Shown here in pieces: positions 9,020-18,472 of a DNA stretch of 36,847 nucleotides. Under the pieces are notes generated by a model, which worked only from the letters and a program-made list of their open reading frames with translations, did no database searches and was not told the DNA's origin. The DNA lies in contig JABSRG010000037.1 in assembly GCA_013215165.1 (NCBI GenBank), forward strand, positions 1 through 36,847, given 5' to 3'. Position 1 is the stretch's first letter. The number at the start of each line of letters is the position of its first letter. Position numbers and translations under genes: made by a program. The stretch is from Opitutales bacterium (GTDB lineage Bacteria > Verrucomicrobiota > Verrucomicrobiia > Opitutales > JABSRG01).

Positions 9020-11761
9020 TTAGGCTCCGCGGACGATGTTGCGAAGGACGTATTGTAGAATTCCACCGTGTCGGTAGTATTCTACCTCGATTGAGGTATC
9101 GATGCGCACCTTGAGTTCTGTGGTTGTTTGACTGCCATCTGCCCGAGAAATCTCGAGTGTTATCATTTGGCCCGGTTTTAATTCATCAGACAGCCCTTTA
9201 AGTGAAAATGTTTCCGTACCATCTAGACCGAGTGTCTCTGCGTCCTCGCCTTCCTTAAAGTTGAGTGGCAGCACACCCATACCGATTAGGTTTGAGCGGT
9301 GAATGCGTTCAAAGGATTTTGAGACGACCGCCTTGACGCCGAGGAGATTGGTTCCCTTGGCTGCCCAGTCTCGCGATGATCCCATGCCATAATCCACTCC
9401 GCCAAAGACAATTAATCCCTCAGCGCGCTCAGCGTATGTCTGACAGGCATCATAGATATCGACGACGTCACCCTCGGGCATGAGTTTTGTGTAACCGCCC
9501 TCTTTGCCATCTGCCATCAGGTTCTTTATTCGCACATTGGCGAAAGTGCCACGGGTCATGATACGGTCATTTCCACGCCGGGAACCAAAAGAGTTGAAGT
9601 CTTTTTTCTCGATGCCCTTTTCATTGAGGAAACGACCCGCGGGCCCATCATCCTTTATGGCTCCAGCGGGTGAAATATGGTCGGTAGTCACAGAGTCTCC
9701 AAGAATAAGCAGTGGGCGGAGCGACTCAAAATCAGCAATGGTATTTGCTTCCATGCCGAAATTTTCAAAAAATGGGGGGCATTGGATATAAGTTGAAGCA
9801 TCAGTCCACGCATACTTTCCACCGGTTGGCGCATTGATGGCATTCCACTGCGGGTTCGCCTCATCGATGGAGCCGTATTTATCATTAAACATCTCGGGCT
9901 TGATGCCAGCGACAATGGCATTCTCAATCTCTTCATTGCTGGGCCAAAGATCCTTGAGAAAGACGGGATTACCTGCCTCAGAAGTACCGATGGGGTCGGC
10001 ACTCAGGTCAATGTCCACGCGACCAGCCAGGGCATATGCCACAACCAATGGAGGTGACATAAGGAAATTCGAACGGATCGCAGCGTGCACTCGCGCCTCA
10101 AAGTTCCGGTTACCTGAAAGGACGGAAGCTGCTACGAGATCACCCTCCTTGATAGCTGTCTCGATCTCGGCATCTAAGGGACCCGAATTGCCAATGCAAG
10201 TAGTGCAGCCATAGCCCACTAGATTGAAGCCGATTTGATCTAAATAAGTCTGGAGCCCTGTTTCTTCGAGATAGTCCGTCACCACACGTGAGCCTGGAGC
10301 TAACGAGGTCTTGACGTAACTAGGCACTGTCAATCCAAGCTCCACAGCCCGCTTAGCAACGAGCCCTGCTGCAATCATCACCGAAGGGTTTGAAGTATTT
10401 GTGCAACTAGTAATCGCAGCAATAAGAACAGATCCATGGCCAATCTTAGCTTCTTCCGCTACGGCGACACCACCTGCGTCTTCATAATCAACAGGCACTT
10501 TTACATCGCGATCCGAAGGAGCTTTACCAAAACCACCCTCCGCAACGGGCATTTCAAACAGGCTGTTGAATGTCTGCTTGAGAGCATCGACCTCAATGCG
10601 ATCTTGAGGACGCTTGGGCCCAGCTACCGAAGGTTTGACCGTAGCCATATCAAGCGAGAGTTCTTTAGAATAATCAACAGAACCTGCTTTCGGAATTCCA
10701 AATATGCCCTGAGCGCTCAGATAGTCGCGGACTAAGGCGATTTGCTCCTCAGAACGACCGGTCGCACGGAGATAATCGAGAGACTTCTCATCCACTGGAA
10801 AGAATCCCATCGTGGCCCCATACTCAGGAGCCATGTTTGCAATAGTAGCGCGATCGGCCAAGGTCAGTTTTTCTGCGCCTTCTCCGAAAAACTCTACAAA
10901 CTTACCCACTACTTTCTCTTCGCGAAGCATCTGGGTAATTTTGAGAGTCAGGTCGGTCGCAGTGACCCCCTCAAGTAACTCACCTGAAAGATTCACGCCG
11001 ATCACCTCAGGAGTCTGGAAAGCAATAGGTTGACCCAACATGCCAGCTTCAGCTTCAATACCCCCGACTCCCCAACCGACAATGCCAATACCGTTGATCA
11101 TCGTAGTGTGAGAATCTGTCCCGACCAAAGTATCGGGGTAGAAGACAGTTTCACCCGCGACCTCCTTCTCGAAGACAACGCGGGCCAGGTATTCGAGATT
11201 AACTTGGTGAACAATACCGATTGCTGGCGGCACGACGCTGAATGTCTCAAAGGCCTGCTGTCCCCACTTCAGGAACTCATAACGCTCCTTATTCCGAGCA
11301 AACTCGATTTGCAAGTTACGCTCGTATGACGCAGCGCTACCAGATACATCGACTTGCACAGAGTGATCGACCACCAGGTCGACAGGCACCAGAGGCTCAA
11401 TCAGGCTTGGATCCGCTCCGACACTCTCCACAGCATCCCGCATCGCCGCAAGGTCCACGAGGAGGGGCACTCCGGTGAAGTCCTGGAGAACAATTCTCGA
11501 TACGACGAAAGGGATTTCTTTCGGAGACGGGTCAGTGGCTTTGTAACCAGCCAGCTCGCGGACATCTGCTTCGGTCACCCGCACTCCATCACAGTTACGC
11601 AACACCGCCTCAAGGACAACGCGTATACTTACCGGAAGGCGAGAGATAGCTCCAAGGCCCGCTTCTTCAAGGGCTGGCAAAGAATAAATTTTTCCGGACT
11701 TTCCAGAGGATTCACTGGTAAAGTCGCGAAGACTGTTGAATGGGTTACCTAAGTCGCTCAT
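9020..11761 (-). CDS. acnA: aconitate hydratase A
   Basis: TCA-cycle [4Fe-4S] enzyme isomerising citrate to isocitrate; 913 residues, the AcnA/IRP1 length. Cluster ligands are Cys453 in [10 protein letters not shown] and Cys519 and Cys522 in [10 protein letters not shown]. The C-terminal swivel domain carries [10 protein letters not shown]. Members of this family can also bind RNA when the cluster is lost; nothing here tests that. It follows the peroxiredoxin gene by 32 bases on the same strand, so co-transcription of an oxidant-sensitive Fe-S enzyme with a peroxide scavenger is plausible. The upstream tract is TTCCTCCC rather than a Shine-Dalgarno. Confidence 0.98.
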   Translation of the reverse strand: MSDLGNPFNSLRDFTSESSGKSGKIYSLPALEEAGLGAISRLPVSIRVVLEAVLRNCDGVRVTEADVRELAGYKATDPSPKEIPFVVSRIVLQDFTGVPLLVDLAAMRDAVESVGADPSLIEPLVPVDLVVDHSVQVDVSGSAASYERNLQIEFARNKERYEFLKWGQQAFETFSVVPPAIGIVHQVNLEYLARVVFEKEVAGETVFYPDTLVGTDSHTTMINGIGIVGWGVGGIEAEAGMLGQPIAFQTPEVIGVNLSGELLEGVTATDLTLKITQMLREEKVVGKFVEFFGEGAEKLTLADRATIANMAPEYGATMGFFPVDEKSLDYLRATGRSEEQIALVRDYLSAQGIFGIPKAGSVDYSKELSLDMATVKPSVAGPKRPQDRIEVDALKQTFNSLFEMPVAEGGFGKAPSDRDVKVPVDYEDAGGVAVAEEAKIGHGSVLIAAITSCTNTSNPSVMIAAGLVAKRAVELGLTVPSYVKTSLAPGSRVVTDYLEETGLQTYLDQIGFNLVGYGCTTCIGNSGPLDAEIETAIKEGDLVAASVLSGNRNFEARVHAAIRSNFLMSPPLVVAYALAGRVDIDLSADPIGTSEAGNPVFLKDLWPSNEEIENAIVAGIKPEMFNDKYGSIDEANPQWNAINAPTGGKYAWTDASTYIQCPPFFENFGMEANTIADFESLRPLLILGDSVTTDHISPAGAIKDDGPAGRFLNEKGIEKKDFNSFGSRRGNDRIMTRGTFANVRIKNLMADGKEGGYTKLMPEGDVVDIYDACQTYAERAEGLIVFGGVDYGMGSSRDWAAKGTNLLGVKAVVSKSFERIHRSNLIGMGVLPLNFKEGEDAETLGLDGTETFSLKGLSDELKPGQMITLEISRADGSQTTTELKVRIDTSIEVEYYRHGGILQYVLRNIVRGA

Positions 11762-11793
11762 AGCATTATTGGGAGGAAAAAACTCGATATTAC

Positions 11794-12264
11794 CTAGCTT
11801 AAGGCTGCTTTTATTGCTGAAAAATCTGGTAGAACATGGGCATCGTCACTGACGGAGGCGTAGGCAATTTTCCCGTCAGAATCGACCACAAATGCACTCC
11901 GCTTAGATACACCAGAGAGGCCGATAAATTCGTCATAAATGGATCCATAAGCCGTGGATACATCCTTATTGAAATCGCTCAAAAGCGGAAATGGAATATC
12001 GTCTCTCTGAGCCATCACTTCCAGGGTGAACGGGCTATCTACACTGATGCCATAAACACTAGCATCTAGATCCGTGTAGCTGGAAAAATCATCGCGAACA
12101 ATACACATTTCCTCTAAGCAAACACTGGTAAAGGCCAGTGGGAAAAAGAGTAATACGACCGGACCTTTTCCAAAGTGGCTGCTGAGAGTAACAGACTGAA
12201 AGCCCGTTTCATTTTTGTATCTTAGAGAGAAGTCGGGAGCGGTATCCCCAATAGATAGTTTCAT
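11794..12264 (-). CDS. peroxiredoxin (AhpC/TSA superfamily, PrxQ/AhpE-like)
   Basis: Thiol peroxidase reducing H2O2 and organic peroxides; 156 residues. The peroxidatic cysteine is Cys49 in PLAFTSVC. A second cysteine, Cys54, sits five residues later (CLEEMC), the spacing of the PrxQ resolving cysteine, suggesting an intramolecular disulfide. The C-terminal [13 protein letters not shown] segment is typical. No signal peptide, so cytoplasmic. It lies directly upstream of acnA. Confidence 0.93.
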   Translation of the reverse strand: MKLSIGDTAPDFSLRYKNETGFQSVTLSSHFGKGPVVLLFFPLAFTSVCLEEMCIVRDDFSSYTDLDASVYGISVDSPFTLEVMAQRDDIPFPLLSDFNKDVSTAYGSIYDEFIGLSGVSKRSAFVVDSDGKIAYASVSDDAHVLPDFSAIKAALS

Positions 12265-12391
12265 ATTTGTAGAAGAGGTAACGCTAACCCCCTATTTTGC
12301 GAACTGTAAAGCGTGGATTAGGTTTGCTTGTCAGAACACCCCTAGAGCAAATTAGAGATACTTATAGTTCGATCGCCCCAAGCTAACTACT

Positions 12392-13165
12392 CTACTTATC
12401 ATGGAGACGCTTCAAGACCTCTCCATGTAGATGCGGGTTGGCTGCGATGACAGAATCCGCTCCTAAAGGGTCATTCCCATACCAATCAGTGATCGCGCCC
12501 CCTGCTCCCCTTATAATCGGGATATGCCCTGCAAAATCCCATTCATTAGCTATCGGATCTACCATGATCTCCGCGCCCCCAGTCGCAACAGCGAGGTAAC
12601 CGAATGCATCCCCCCAAGTTCGATACGTACGCACTCCATCGACTAGCGAAGAGAACTTGGACTTTGGATGATACTTGGTCGCAGCTCGCGGATCAGTAGT
12701 GAGGAGCGTTGCTCTAGATAGCTCAGGTTCTGTCGAGCAATAAACCTGTTTCTTTCCATTCAAGACCGTCTTCTCGCCGTCACCGATCACGCATTTATTG
12801 AGAACAGGCTGATTGATCGCACCTAGAACCGGAACGCCGCGATGTTTTAAACAGACCAGAGTCCCAAAAAGGGGCACATGGTGAGTAAATGAAAGTGTTC
12901 CATCTATCGGATCCAGCACCCAGACATACTCCGCATCAGAGTTTTCCTCCCCATACTCTTCGCCAATAATGCCATGCTCTGGATAACGCTCGTTGATCAC
13001 TTTACGCATGGCTGCTTCGGCACCCCGATCAGCTCGTGTTACTGGTGTGTCATCCTGTTTCTCAATCACCTCGAGATCTGCTTGATCCCAATAAGGCATA
13101 ATTGCTTCGGCACTTACAGATACCAAATACTCGGTAAATTTCCAGAAATCATCCATCACAGGCAT
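12392..13165 (-). CDS. inositol-monophosphatase-family phosphatase (histidinol-phosphatase-like)
   Basis: Mg-dependent sugar/inositol phosphatase superfamily, 257 residues from the chosen start. Metal-binding motifs: GEEYGEE, DPIDGT, and the C-terminal WDFAGHIPIIRGAGG. This subgroup often includes histidinol-phosphatases, but the substrate is not certain. The start at 13165 is chosen because AGGAG lies 6 bases upstream, one of the few good Shine-Dalgarno sites in the window. A longer frame to 13291 would overlap the RidA gene and the hairpin at 13188-13218. Confidence 0.92.
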   Translation of the reverse strand: MPVMDDFWKFTEYLVSVSAEAIMPYWDQADLEVIEKQDDTPVTRADRGAEAAMRKVINERYPEHGIIGEEYGEENSDAEYVWVLDPIDGTLSFTHHVPLFGTLVCLKHRGVPVLGAINQPVLNKCVIGDGEKTVLNGKKQVYCSTEPELSRATLLTTDPRAATKYHPKSKFSSLVDGVRTYRTWGDAFGYLAVATGGAEIMVDPIANEWDFAGHIPIIRGAGGAITDWYGNDPLGADSVIAANPHLHGEVLKRLHDK

Positions 13166-13187
13166 CGGGAACTCCTTTCTGATGACT

Positions 13188-13218
13188 GGCGAAATGCCAA
13201 GCCTCATCGCATTTCGCC
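13188..13218 (-). terminator. perfect 10-bp hairpin between RidA and the phosphatase gene
   Basis: GGCGAAATGC (13188-13197) pairs perfectly with GCATTTCGCC (13209-13218), loop 11 bases. On the minus strand it follows the RidA stop by 11 bases and precedes the phosphatase Shine-Dalgarno by 9 bases. There is no T-tract. It marks the end of the amine-oxidation operon, either as a terminator of Rho-dependent type or as a processing/stabilising hairpin. Confidence 0.55.
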
Positions 13219-13229
13219 GAATGGATTCT

Positions 13230-14675
13230 TCAGGGCCTAACCCCTGCCATAGTCTCGATTTCGATCCGAGCGCCGCCCGGCAAGTCGACAATCGGCAGCA
13301 CGGTAAGTGCCGGACGATGTATGGAGCCCGAAGCTTTGATCACCGTCTCCAGAGCCTTTTTCAGCGCATCAGTGTCGTTTTTGACATGCGTGGTCTCCAG
13401 GTAAATGCGCGTGTGCACCATATCCTCAAATGTTGCCCCTGCAGCATCGAGTGCCTCCATCGTAGCTGTCCAAACCGCATTGAACTCTTCCGTTAAGCTA
13501 CCCTCGGTGGGAGCGATCACTCCGGAAAACCACACCTTATTTGCGTCTGGAGAAACGCCGACAGCGGGAGCAGAGATTGCATCAGGCTTACCCAAAATGG
13601 CGATATGAGCGCCCTCTTCAAATGCGTCGAAATCATCTGGGAGGGCCCCGTACATTTCAAGGCTCATGAGAGGACCCATAGATGCATAACCTGGAGCTGA
13701 CATTACTGTCCGCGTAGGTTTGTTGGGATTTGAGTCATTGGTGAAATATTTGACGTATTCACGGCCAAAGCGTCCGAAATTCGGCCCAATTGGCCTTCCC
13801 TTCTCAGGGAACATGATGGTTCGCACAAAAAAGATATCTTCATAAGACACCCCACCCGACCTGAACGCGGTGTTCATCTTTTTCAAAATCGATGCGGCCT
13901 GATCCGAAAAGGAACCAAACATCATTGGATTTACAGGCATCCCAGGTGGCATAGGAAACTTTGTGTCTGGAAGAAAAGCGGAACTATAAAAATACCCCTG
14001 TCCTTCGTCGACAGCTTTGCCCGTGCTCATAGGAAACCCAGGGCGACCATACGATTTCCAAATTTCACGCGTCTCGTAGACATGGCGACCTGAGCGTTCC
14101 CAGTCTAACCAGTGACGGGTGCCTTCTGCAAAGGGTCCACGTCCCTCGGGAAATACAGCGACGAATTCGACCTCGATCTTATACTGAGAGATGAAAAGGC
14201 GCGAGATCCCTACGGTAGTCCGCGCTGGCTTGTGTGGATTATCCGGAGTGCCGAAAAATTCGGTAAATGCCCGATTCCAACCATCAAAATCAGGCGGCTC
14301 TTCATCATTTCCCACCACGTAAGCGCGCACGTTTACCACGTCGCGCAAAGTCAGACCCACTTGCTTCAAATCGCTGGTAAGCGTTGTGAGTACCCGATGA
14401 GATTGCGTGTATGTATCGCCATACCGCTCTTCATCCGGCAAGCCTTTCAATGCTACCGTTTTTGAACGCGGACTCGCTGTAATTCCCCAGGTGTAAAAAT
14501 ACCCTGCCCCCGGCTCCACTACGACATGGGATGCATACGGCCGGTCCGGCTTCTCGACTACCTCGATTTTCTCGTTCCAATTCGTGACTACCCCACCGAG
14601 GAAATAACGCACACTGACTACCAGTGCAAAAAACACCAGGACGATGGAAAGCTTATGATCTGGAAGGACTCTCAT
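13230..14675 (-). CDS. membrane-anchored protein with three tandem RidA (YjgF) domains
   Basis: 481 residues. A positively charged N-terminus and one membrane segment (~9-28) predict an N-in signal anchor with the rest in the periplasm. Three RidA-fold units follow at about 45-175, 215-345 and 360-478. RidA enzymes hydrolyse reactive 2-imino acids to 2-keto acids and ammonia. The position of the carboxylate-binding Arg is kept in unit 1 (Arg152, KPARTTV) and unit 2 (Arg322, KPTRTVM). In unit 3 it is Leu457 (HRPALTV), so that unit may be structural. Since RidA works as a trimer, one chain may form a pseudo-trimer. It is the last gene of the flavin oxidase-cytochrome-Amt operon, 23 bases after amtB, which supports imine hydrolysis outside the cytoplasm. 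Confidence 0.9.
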   Translation of the reverse strand: MRVLPDHKLSIVLVFFALVVSVRYFLGGVVTNWNEKIEVVEKPDRPYASHVVVEPGAGYFYTWGITASPRSKTVALKGLPDEERYGDTYTQSHRVLTTLTSDLKQVGLTLRDVVNVRAYVVGNDEEPPDFDGWNRAFTEFFGTPDNPHKPARTTVGISRLFISQYKIEVEFVAVFPEGRGPFAEGTRHWLDWERSGRHVYETREIWKSYGRPGFPMSTGKAVDEGQGYFYSSAFLPDTKFPMPPGMPVNPMMFGSFSDQAASILKKMNTAFRSGGVSYEDIFFVRTIMFPEKGRPIGPNFGRFGREYVKYFTNDSNPNKPTRTVMSAPGYASMGPLMSLEMYGALPDDFDAFEEGAHIAILGKPDAISAPAVGVSPDANKVWFSGVIAPTEGSLTEEFNAVWTATMEALDAAGATFEDMVHTRIYLETTHVKNDTDALKKALETVIKASGSIHRPALTVLPIVDLPGGARIEIETMAGVRP

Positions 14676-14698
14676 CGATCAGCAGAAACTGCCACTTC

Positions 14699-16069
14699 TC
14701 ACGAACGGATTTGAAACTCGGGGTATGCCTCTTGGCCATGCTCGCTGATATCGAGGCCTTCCAACTCTTCCTCTTCATCCACCCTCACTCCAAGAGTAAT
14801 TTTCAATAGAAAAAAGAAAACAAAAGAAATGACGAAGGCACCAATCGCATAAGAGAGACACCCAACCAGTTGCCAGATAAACTCACCACCTCCCCAGATG
14901 CCGACTGCAAGGGTTCCCCAGCTACCACAAACGCCATGGACCGATATCGCACCCACCGGATCATCAAGTTTCAGCTTATCAAAGAAAACTACCGCAAACA
15001 CGACGATAATTCCTGATATAAATCCAACCAGTAACGCCCAACCCGGTTCGATCACATCAGCGCCAGCAGTGATACCTACCAGTCCTGCCAAGATACCATT
15101 GAGCGCCATAGAAAGATCCGGTTTCTTTAACACGATAAAACAGGTTATCATACAGCCAATTGCTCCCGCTGCACCGGATAATGCGGTCGTAACGAAGACG
15201 CGCCCTACCATTTGGGGGTCGGCACTCAACACAGAGCCCCCGTTAAAGCCAAACCATCCAAACCAAAGTAAGAAGGCACCGACTGCTGCCATCGGCATCG
15301 AGTGTCCAACAATAGGTCGCATCTTGCCATTCGCCAGGTATTTCCCCCGTCTCGGCCCCAGAAGTAACACTGCTGCCAAGGCCGCATAACCCCCAAAAGC
15401 ATGAACCACTGATGAACCGGCGAAATCGTGGAAGCCTTTCTCCGCGAGCCATCCTCCGTCACCCCAGGTCCACGACCCTGCCATCGGGTAACCGATACCG
15501 ACCAATAGGACCGTAAAGATCATAAAGCTATGTAGCTTAATACGCTCGGCTACCGCACCCGACACGATTGAAGCGGCCGTAGCCGCAAACATAGCTTGGA
15601 AAATAAAATCAGTCCAAAACGTGTAGTAAGCTCCCGAGCGCGTGGTCATGACCTCATAGAATTTCTCGGAGTCTACACCGATCCAACCGCCTACATGAAA
15701 GAACCCGTTAAAATTCTCTGACGGATACATCGCATTGAATCCCCACACGGCGTAAGTGACCAGTCCGGCTGAGATGATAAACACGTTCTTGTAGATGATG
15801 TTGACCGTGTTTTTGCTTTGAGTGAGGCCCGACTCGAGTGAGGCAAAACCTAAGTGCATCATAAACACTAGGGCTGCTGAGACCAACAACCATAGATTAC
15901 TCACCGTGAAGAATGAGTATTCCCGACTCAAGTTACCCATGTACTCGTCAAAACTCTTTTCCGTCGGCGGCGTAGGATCTTCGACCCCAAAGAGAGCGTG
16001 CGCGGCAAAAAATGCCGTAAAAGACAAGAGAGTCTTCAAGATGATAGATACTGAGGGAGATAGACGCAT
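14699..16069 (-). CDS. amt: Amt/MEP/Rh-type ammonium transporter
   Basis: 456 residues with a signal-peptide-like N-terminus followed by about eleven hydrophobic segments. DFAGSSVVHAFGG carries the conserved Asp and first pore His, and SVHGVCGSWG carries the second pore His. The cytoplasmic tail is acidic (DEEEELEGL). Imports ammonium across the inner membrane. The start at 16069 keeps a good N-terminal signal sequence and avoids overlap with the cytochrome gene, whose stop is 19 bases upstream. No glnK/PII partner is adjacent; instead the gene sits between a cytochrome c and RidA, which suggests a role in capturing ammonium released in the periplasm. Confidence 0.95.
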   Translation of the reverse strand: MRLSPSVSIILKTLLSFTAFFAAHALFGVEDPTPPTEKSFDEYMGNLSREYSFFTVSNLWLLVSAALVFMMHLGFASLESGLTQSKNTVNIIYKNVFIISAGLVTYAVWGFNAMYPSENFNGFFHVGGWIGVDSEKFYEVMTTRSGAYYTFWTDFIFQAMFAATAASIVSGAVAERIKLHSFMIFTVLLVGIGYPMAGSWTWGDGGWLAEKGFHDFAGSSVVHAFGGYAALAAVLLLGPRRGKYLANGKMRPIVGHSMPMAAVGAFLLWFGWFGFNGGSVLSADPQMVGRVFVTTALSGAAGAIGCMITCFIVLKKPDLSMALNGILAGLVGITAGADVIEPGWALLVGFISGIIVVFAVVFFDKLKLDDPVGAISVHGVCGSWGTLAVGIWGGGEFIWQLVGCLSYAIGAFVISFVFFFLLKITLGVRVDEEEELEGLDISEHGQEAYPEFQIRS

Positions 16070-16088
16070 AACAATTTGTTGAGGAAAA

Positions 16089-16769
16089 TTAATCGCGCTT
16101 GTTCGCGAGAATATAGGCCACGATCTGCCCAGACATTTCAGGAGTGAGCACACCTTCCCAAGGGGGCATTCCCTTTTCTAGAATCCCTTTATACAAGAGG
16201 GTCTCGATCTGCGATGGCGTGTTTACATAGAACCATCGACCATCAAAAATGACAGTAGGGTTATCACCCGGAAGATCCGGCCCACCATGGCATTGCATAC
16301 ACAGGGCCTGAAAGTTCATCTCTCCCGCTTCGACCTGTTCCACATCTTTAGCCAATTCAATGAGCTCGGCATTTCGCTCGGGCGTGTCGGGTATTTCAGG
16401 TATCTCTGCAAGTGGATAGCGCGGATCAACAGTCAGACCACCTGTGGCACTAGCAACTGCAGCAGCCGATTGGGCATCAATGCCGAAAAGCGGCTCCCCT
16501 GAATTAGCCCGCAGCTCAACGAGCTTAGCTGCAGTCTCCATCGATATCGTAACGCTGCCATCGGTAGCCCCCAGTTCCAATTTGCGTTCACCATCACGAA
16601 GTATGTTGGCTAATAATGCCTCTCTCTCTTCAGGGATATAGGCTAAGGCCTCAGTATCATCAGCTCCAATCAATGACACCAGCCAAAGCATATACAGGAG
16701 GAGTGAGGCGATGCCTACGATACCAAGCGGTGTGGCGTAGCGATCAAGGAAAGAAGTCGGATGGCTCAT
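16089..16769 (-). CDS. membrane-anchored monoheme cytochrome c
   Basis: 226 residues from the ATG at 16769. One N-terminal membrane segment (~14-35) anchors a periplasmic domain. A single heme site CMQCH starts at Cys157, and the sixth-ligand Met is probably Met201 in KGMPPW. An unusual ~110-residue acidic spacer separates the anchor from the heme domain. A TTG start at 16805, overlapping the stop of the oxidase gene, is possible and would add 12 residues. It is likely the electron acceptor for the flavoprotein encoded just upstream, passing electrons to a terminal oxidase. Confidence 0.9.
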   Translation of the reverse strand: MSHPTSFLDRYATPLGIVGIASLLLYMLWLVSLIGADDTEALAYIPEEREALLANILRDGERKLELGATDGSVTISMETAAKLVELRANSGEPLFGIDAQSAAAVASATGGLTVDPRYPLAEIPEIPDTPERNAELIELAKDVEQVEAGEMNFQALCMQCHGGPDLPGDNPTVIFDGRWFYVNTPSQIETLLYKGILEKGMPPWEGVLTPEMSGQIVAYILANKRD

Positions 16770-16801
16770 GTCGGGAGGACTTATGGGCTCTGCCCCTTTA
16801 A

Positions 16802-18397
16802 TCAAGCTGCCTGGATACGGTCATAGACTTTTTTTACTACAAGGCGGGCAGATTCGAATGCTCCAGCTTGCCATCCACCGATGTGAGACGCCCAACTGGC
16901 TGCGATGAACGTCTCACGATCCCCTTCGATCAATTGAGGATAAAATGTCTTGATCATTGTTTTGGGGAAGTGAGCCAAACAACCTTCAATATGAGGCAGG
17001 GTCGCCCAGTTTACAGAGAAAGCATTCTCGAACTCGGCGCGATATTGAGGGTGCACTTTCTCTCCATGGCTCAAAGCAAACTCGGTGCGCTCAGCGGGAG
17101 TCATGCGACCCACCTGGTCGCTCGTGGGTCCGAAAATGTAATACCCTCCCATGATGCCTTTGTCGCCGAGAAAGCCCTCGCTAGGGTACCATTGCTCACC
17201 GATCGGTAGATTATTCCAAGAAATACCCCCATAGACCTGATCATCCTCTTCCCAGAAGCGGCGTTTGAATTGAAGACCAATCTTACCCGAATTCTGAAAG
17301 GGAACGATATTGATCGCTGCTGTCATTTGGAACGGCAGATCAGTCTGAATCTTCCGCATGATCGTTGGCGGTATCGTTGAAATGCAGTAATCACCCTCGA
17401 TTTCCTTTTGCTCGCCATTTTCCTCGTATATGATTCGAGATCCTCCGCCCGACCGGTGGCGTATTTCTGTGACGCGGCAGCCGTATTTGATCATGTCACC
17501 CACCTCTTCGACGAAGGCGGTGGCGATTTTGTCCATACCTCCCACAGGTGTAAACATTTGAGAAAAATACTCATATTCGTTGGCACGGTGGAAATACTGC
17601 CCAAAGCCAGCTTGAACCAAATCCACGAGTTCGAACGGATCTGCCAACTTTCCTTCTTGGTAGCCGCCGCCAGGCCACTGTTCAAAGCCACGCCGTGGAT
17701 GCCCAGAATACGACATTGTGCGACGAGACAAGCCCCCCTCATAACGTAAGAAATCCTTTAGCTTTTCGACGTCTTCCGCCACCATCGGCAAATCCAGCGC
17801 CTCCTGATCGATGCATTTAGCCAAAAGTTCTGCGGTATAACCACGCAGATCAGTTTTCGCCTCGCGAATACGAACCCGCTGACCGGAAAGCTTTCCGCGG
17901 TCAGCGCCTTCCGTGTAATAAAATGCATTCTCGTTGAGATTTACAAACGGCTGGATGGCTACCCCGAGCTCCTTGCAATAGTTCATCGTGATATGCCACT
18001 GAGGAAAACGTGACGGCCCTGGATTGAAATAGGCACCTTCGTCAAATTCGCAGGTTTGTTCCGCACCCGTTGTCTCAACAATTCTATCTCCCCGACGAAT
18101 GGTCAGGCAGCGTCCACCGGCTTTCGCTTGGGGCTCAAGGATAATGGACTTAATCCCGAGTTTTTTGAGCTCATATGCAGCACACATTCCGGCAACGCCT
18201 GCACCCAAAATAAGTACGGTCGGCGCTTTCTCGGAACCAATGGTATCCAGACCAGAGAGCTCAACTCCTTGACCTGATGCACGTGACATAAGGCCAAGCG
18301 CCGACATGGCAGCAAATGCGAAGCCACCGACTGAGCCCACCTTGCTGATGAAAGAACGGCGAGACATGGGAGTCGGCGAAGGGAAATTTTGGGACAT
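16802..18397 (-). CDS. Tat-exported FAD-dependent amine/L-amino-acid oxidoreductase
   Basis: 531 residues of the flavin amine oxidase family (MAO/LAAO). The N-terminus has a Tat signal, MSRRSFISKVG at 11-21 followed by a hydrophobic stretch, so the folded flavoprotein is exported. The FAD Rossmann motif is LGAGVAG at 64-70 with acidic Glu88 and GGR at 94-96. The C-terminal HIGGWQAGAFESA closes the FAD site. GPSRFPQWH at 127-135 matches the GxxR segment that in L-amino-acid oxidases places the carboxylate-binding Arg; here Arg130. This favours L-amino acids over simple amines, an inference. It heads the four-gene operon with cytochrome c, amt and RidA. A modest AAGGAA precedes the ATG. With a cytochrome next door it may act as a dehydrogenase rather than an H2O2-forming oxidase. 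Confidence 0.93.
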   Translation of the reverse strand: MSQNFPSPTPMSRRSFISKVGSVGGFAFAAMSALGLMSRASGQGVELSGLDTIGSEKAPTVLILGAGVAGMCAAYELKKLGIKSIILEPQAKAGGRCLTIRRGDRIVETTGAEQTCEFDEGAYFNPGPSRFPQWHITMNYCKELGVAIQPFVNLNENAFYYTEGADRGKLSGQRVRIREAKTDLRGYTAELLAKCIDQEALDLPMVAEDVEKLKDFLRYEGGLSRRTMSYSGHPRRGFEQWPGGGYQEGKLADPFELVDLVQAGFGQYFHRANEYEYFSQMFTPVGGMDKIATAFVEEVGDMIKYGCRVTEIRHRSGGGSRIIYEENGEQKEIEGDYCISTIPPTIMRKIQTDLPFQMTAAINIVPFQNSGKIGLQFKRRFWEEDDQVYGGISWNNLPIGEQWYPSEGFLGDKGIMGGYYIFGPTSDQVGRMTPAERTEFALSHGEKVHPQYRAEFENAFSVNWATLPHIEGCLAHFPKTMIKTFYPQLIEGDRETFIAASWASHIGGWQAGAFESARLVVKKVYDRIQAA

Positions 18398-18430
18398 CTT
18401 TTTCCTTGGGTTTTAAAAAATTCGCCCACC

Positions 18431-18465
18431 GAAAAGAAGGAACCGTGCCAGATCCGGGCACCGGT
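18431..18465 (-). terminator. intrinsic terminator between the receptor-cyclase gene and the amine-oxidase operon
   Basis: On the minus strand ACCGGTGCC (18465-18457) pairs, with one bulged base, with GGCACGGT (18449-18442), loop 7 bases, followed by TCCTTCTTTTC (18441-18431). It lies 8 bases beyond the stop of the 1537-residue receptor gene and 34 bases before the oxidase ATG, so it sets the upstream border of the oxidase operon. Confidence 0.7.
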
Positions 18466-18472
18466 AAACCAC

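Noticed and set aside
13166-13291. Upstream extension of the phosphatase frame
   Set aside because: It overlaps the RidA 3' end and the 10-bp hairpin, has no family similarity, and a good AGGAG supports the start at 13165.
16070-16153. Longer N-terminus for the ammonium transporter
   Set aside because: It would overlap the cytochrome c gene and put a non-hydrophobic stretch before the signal sequence.
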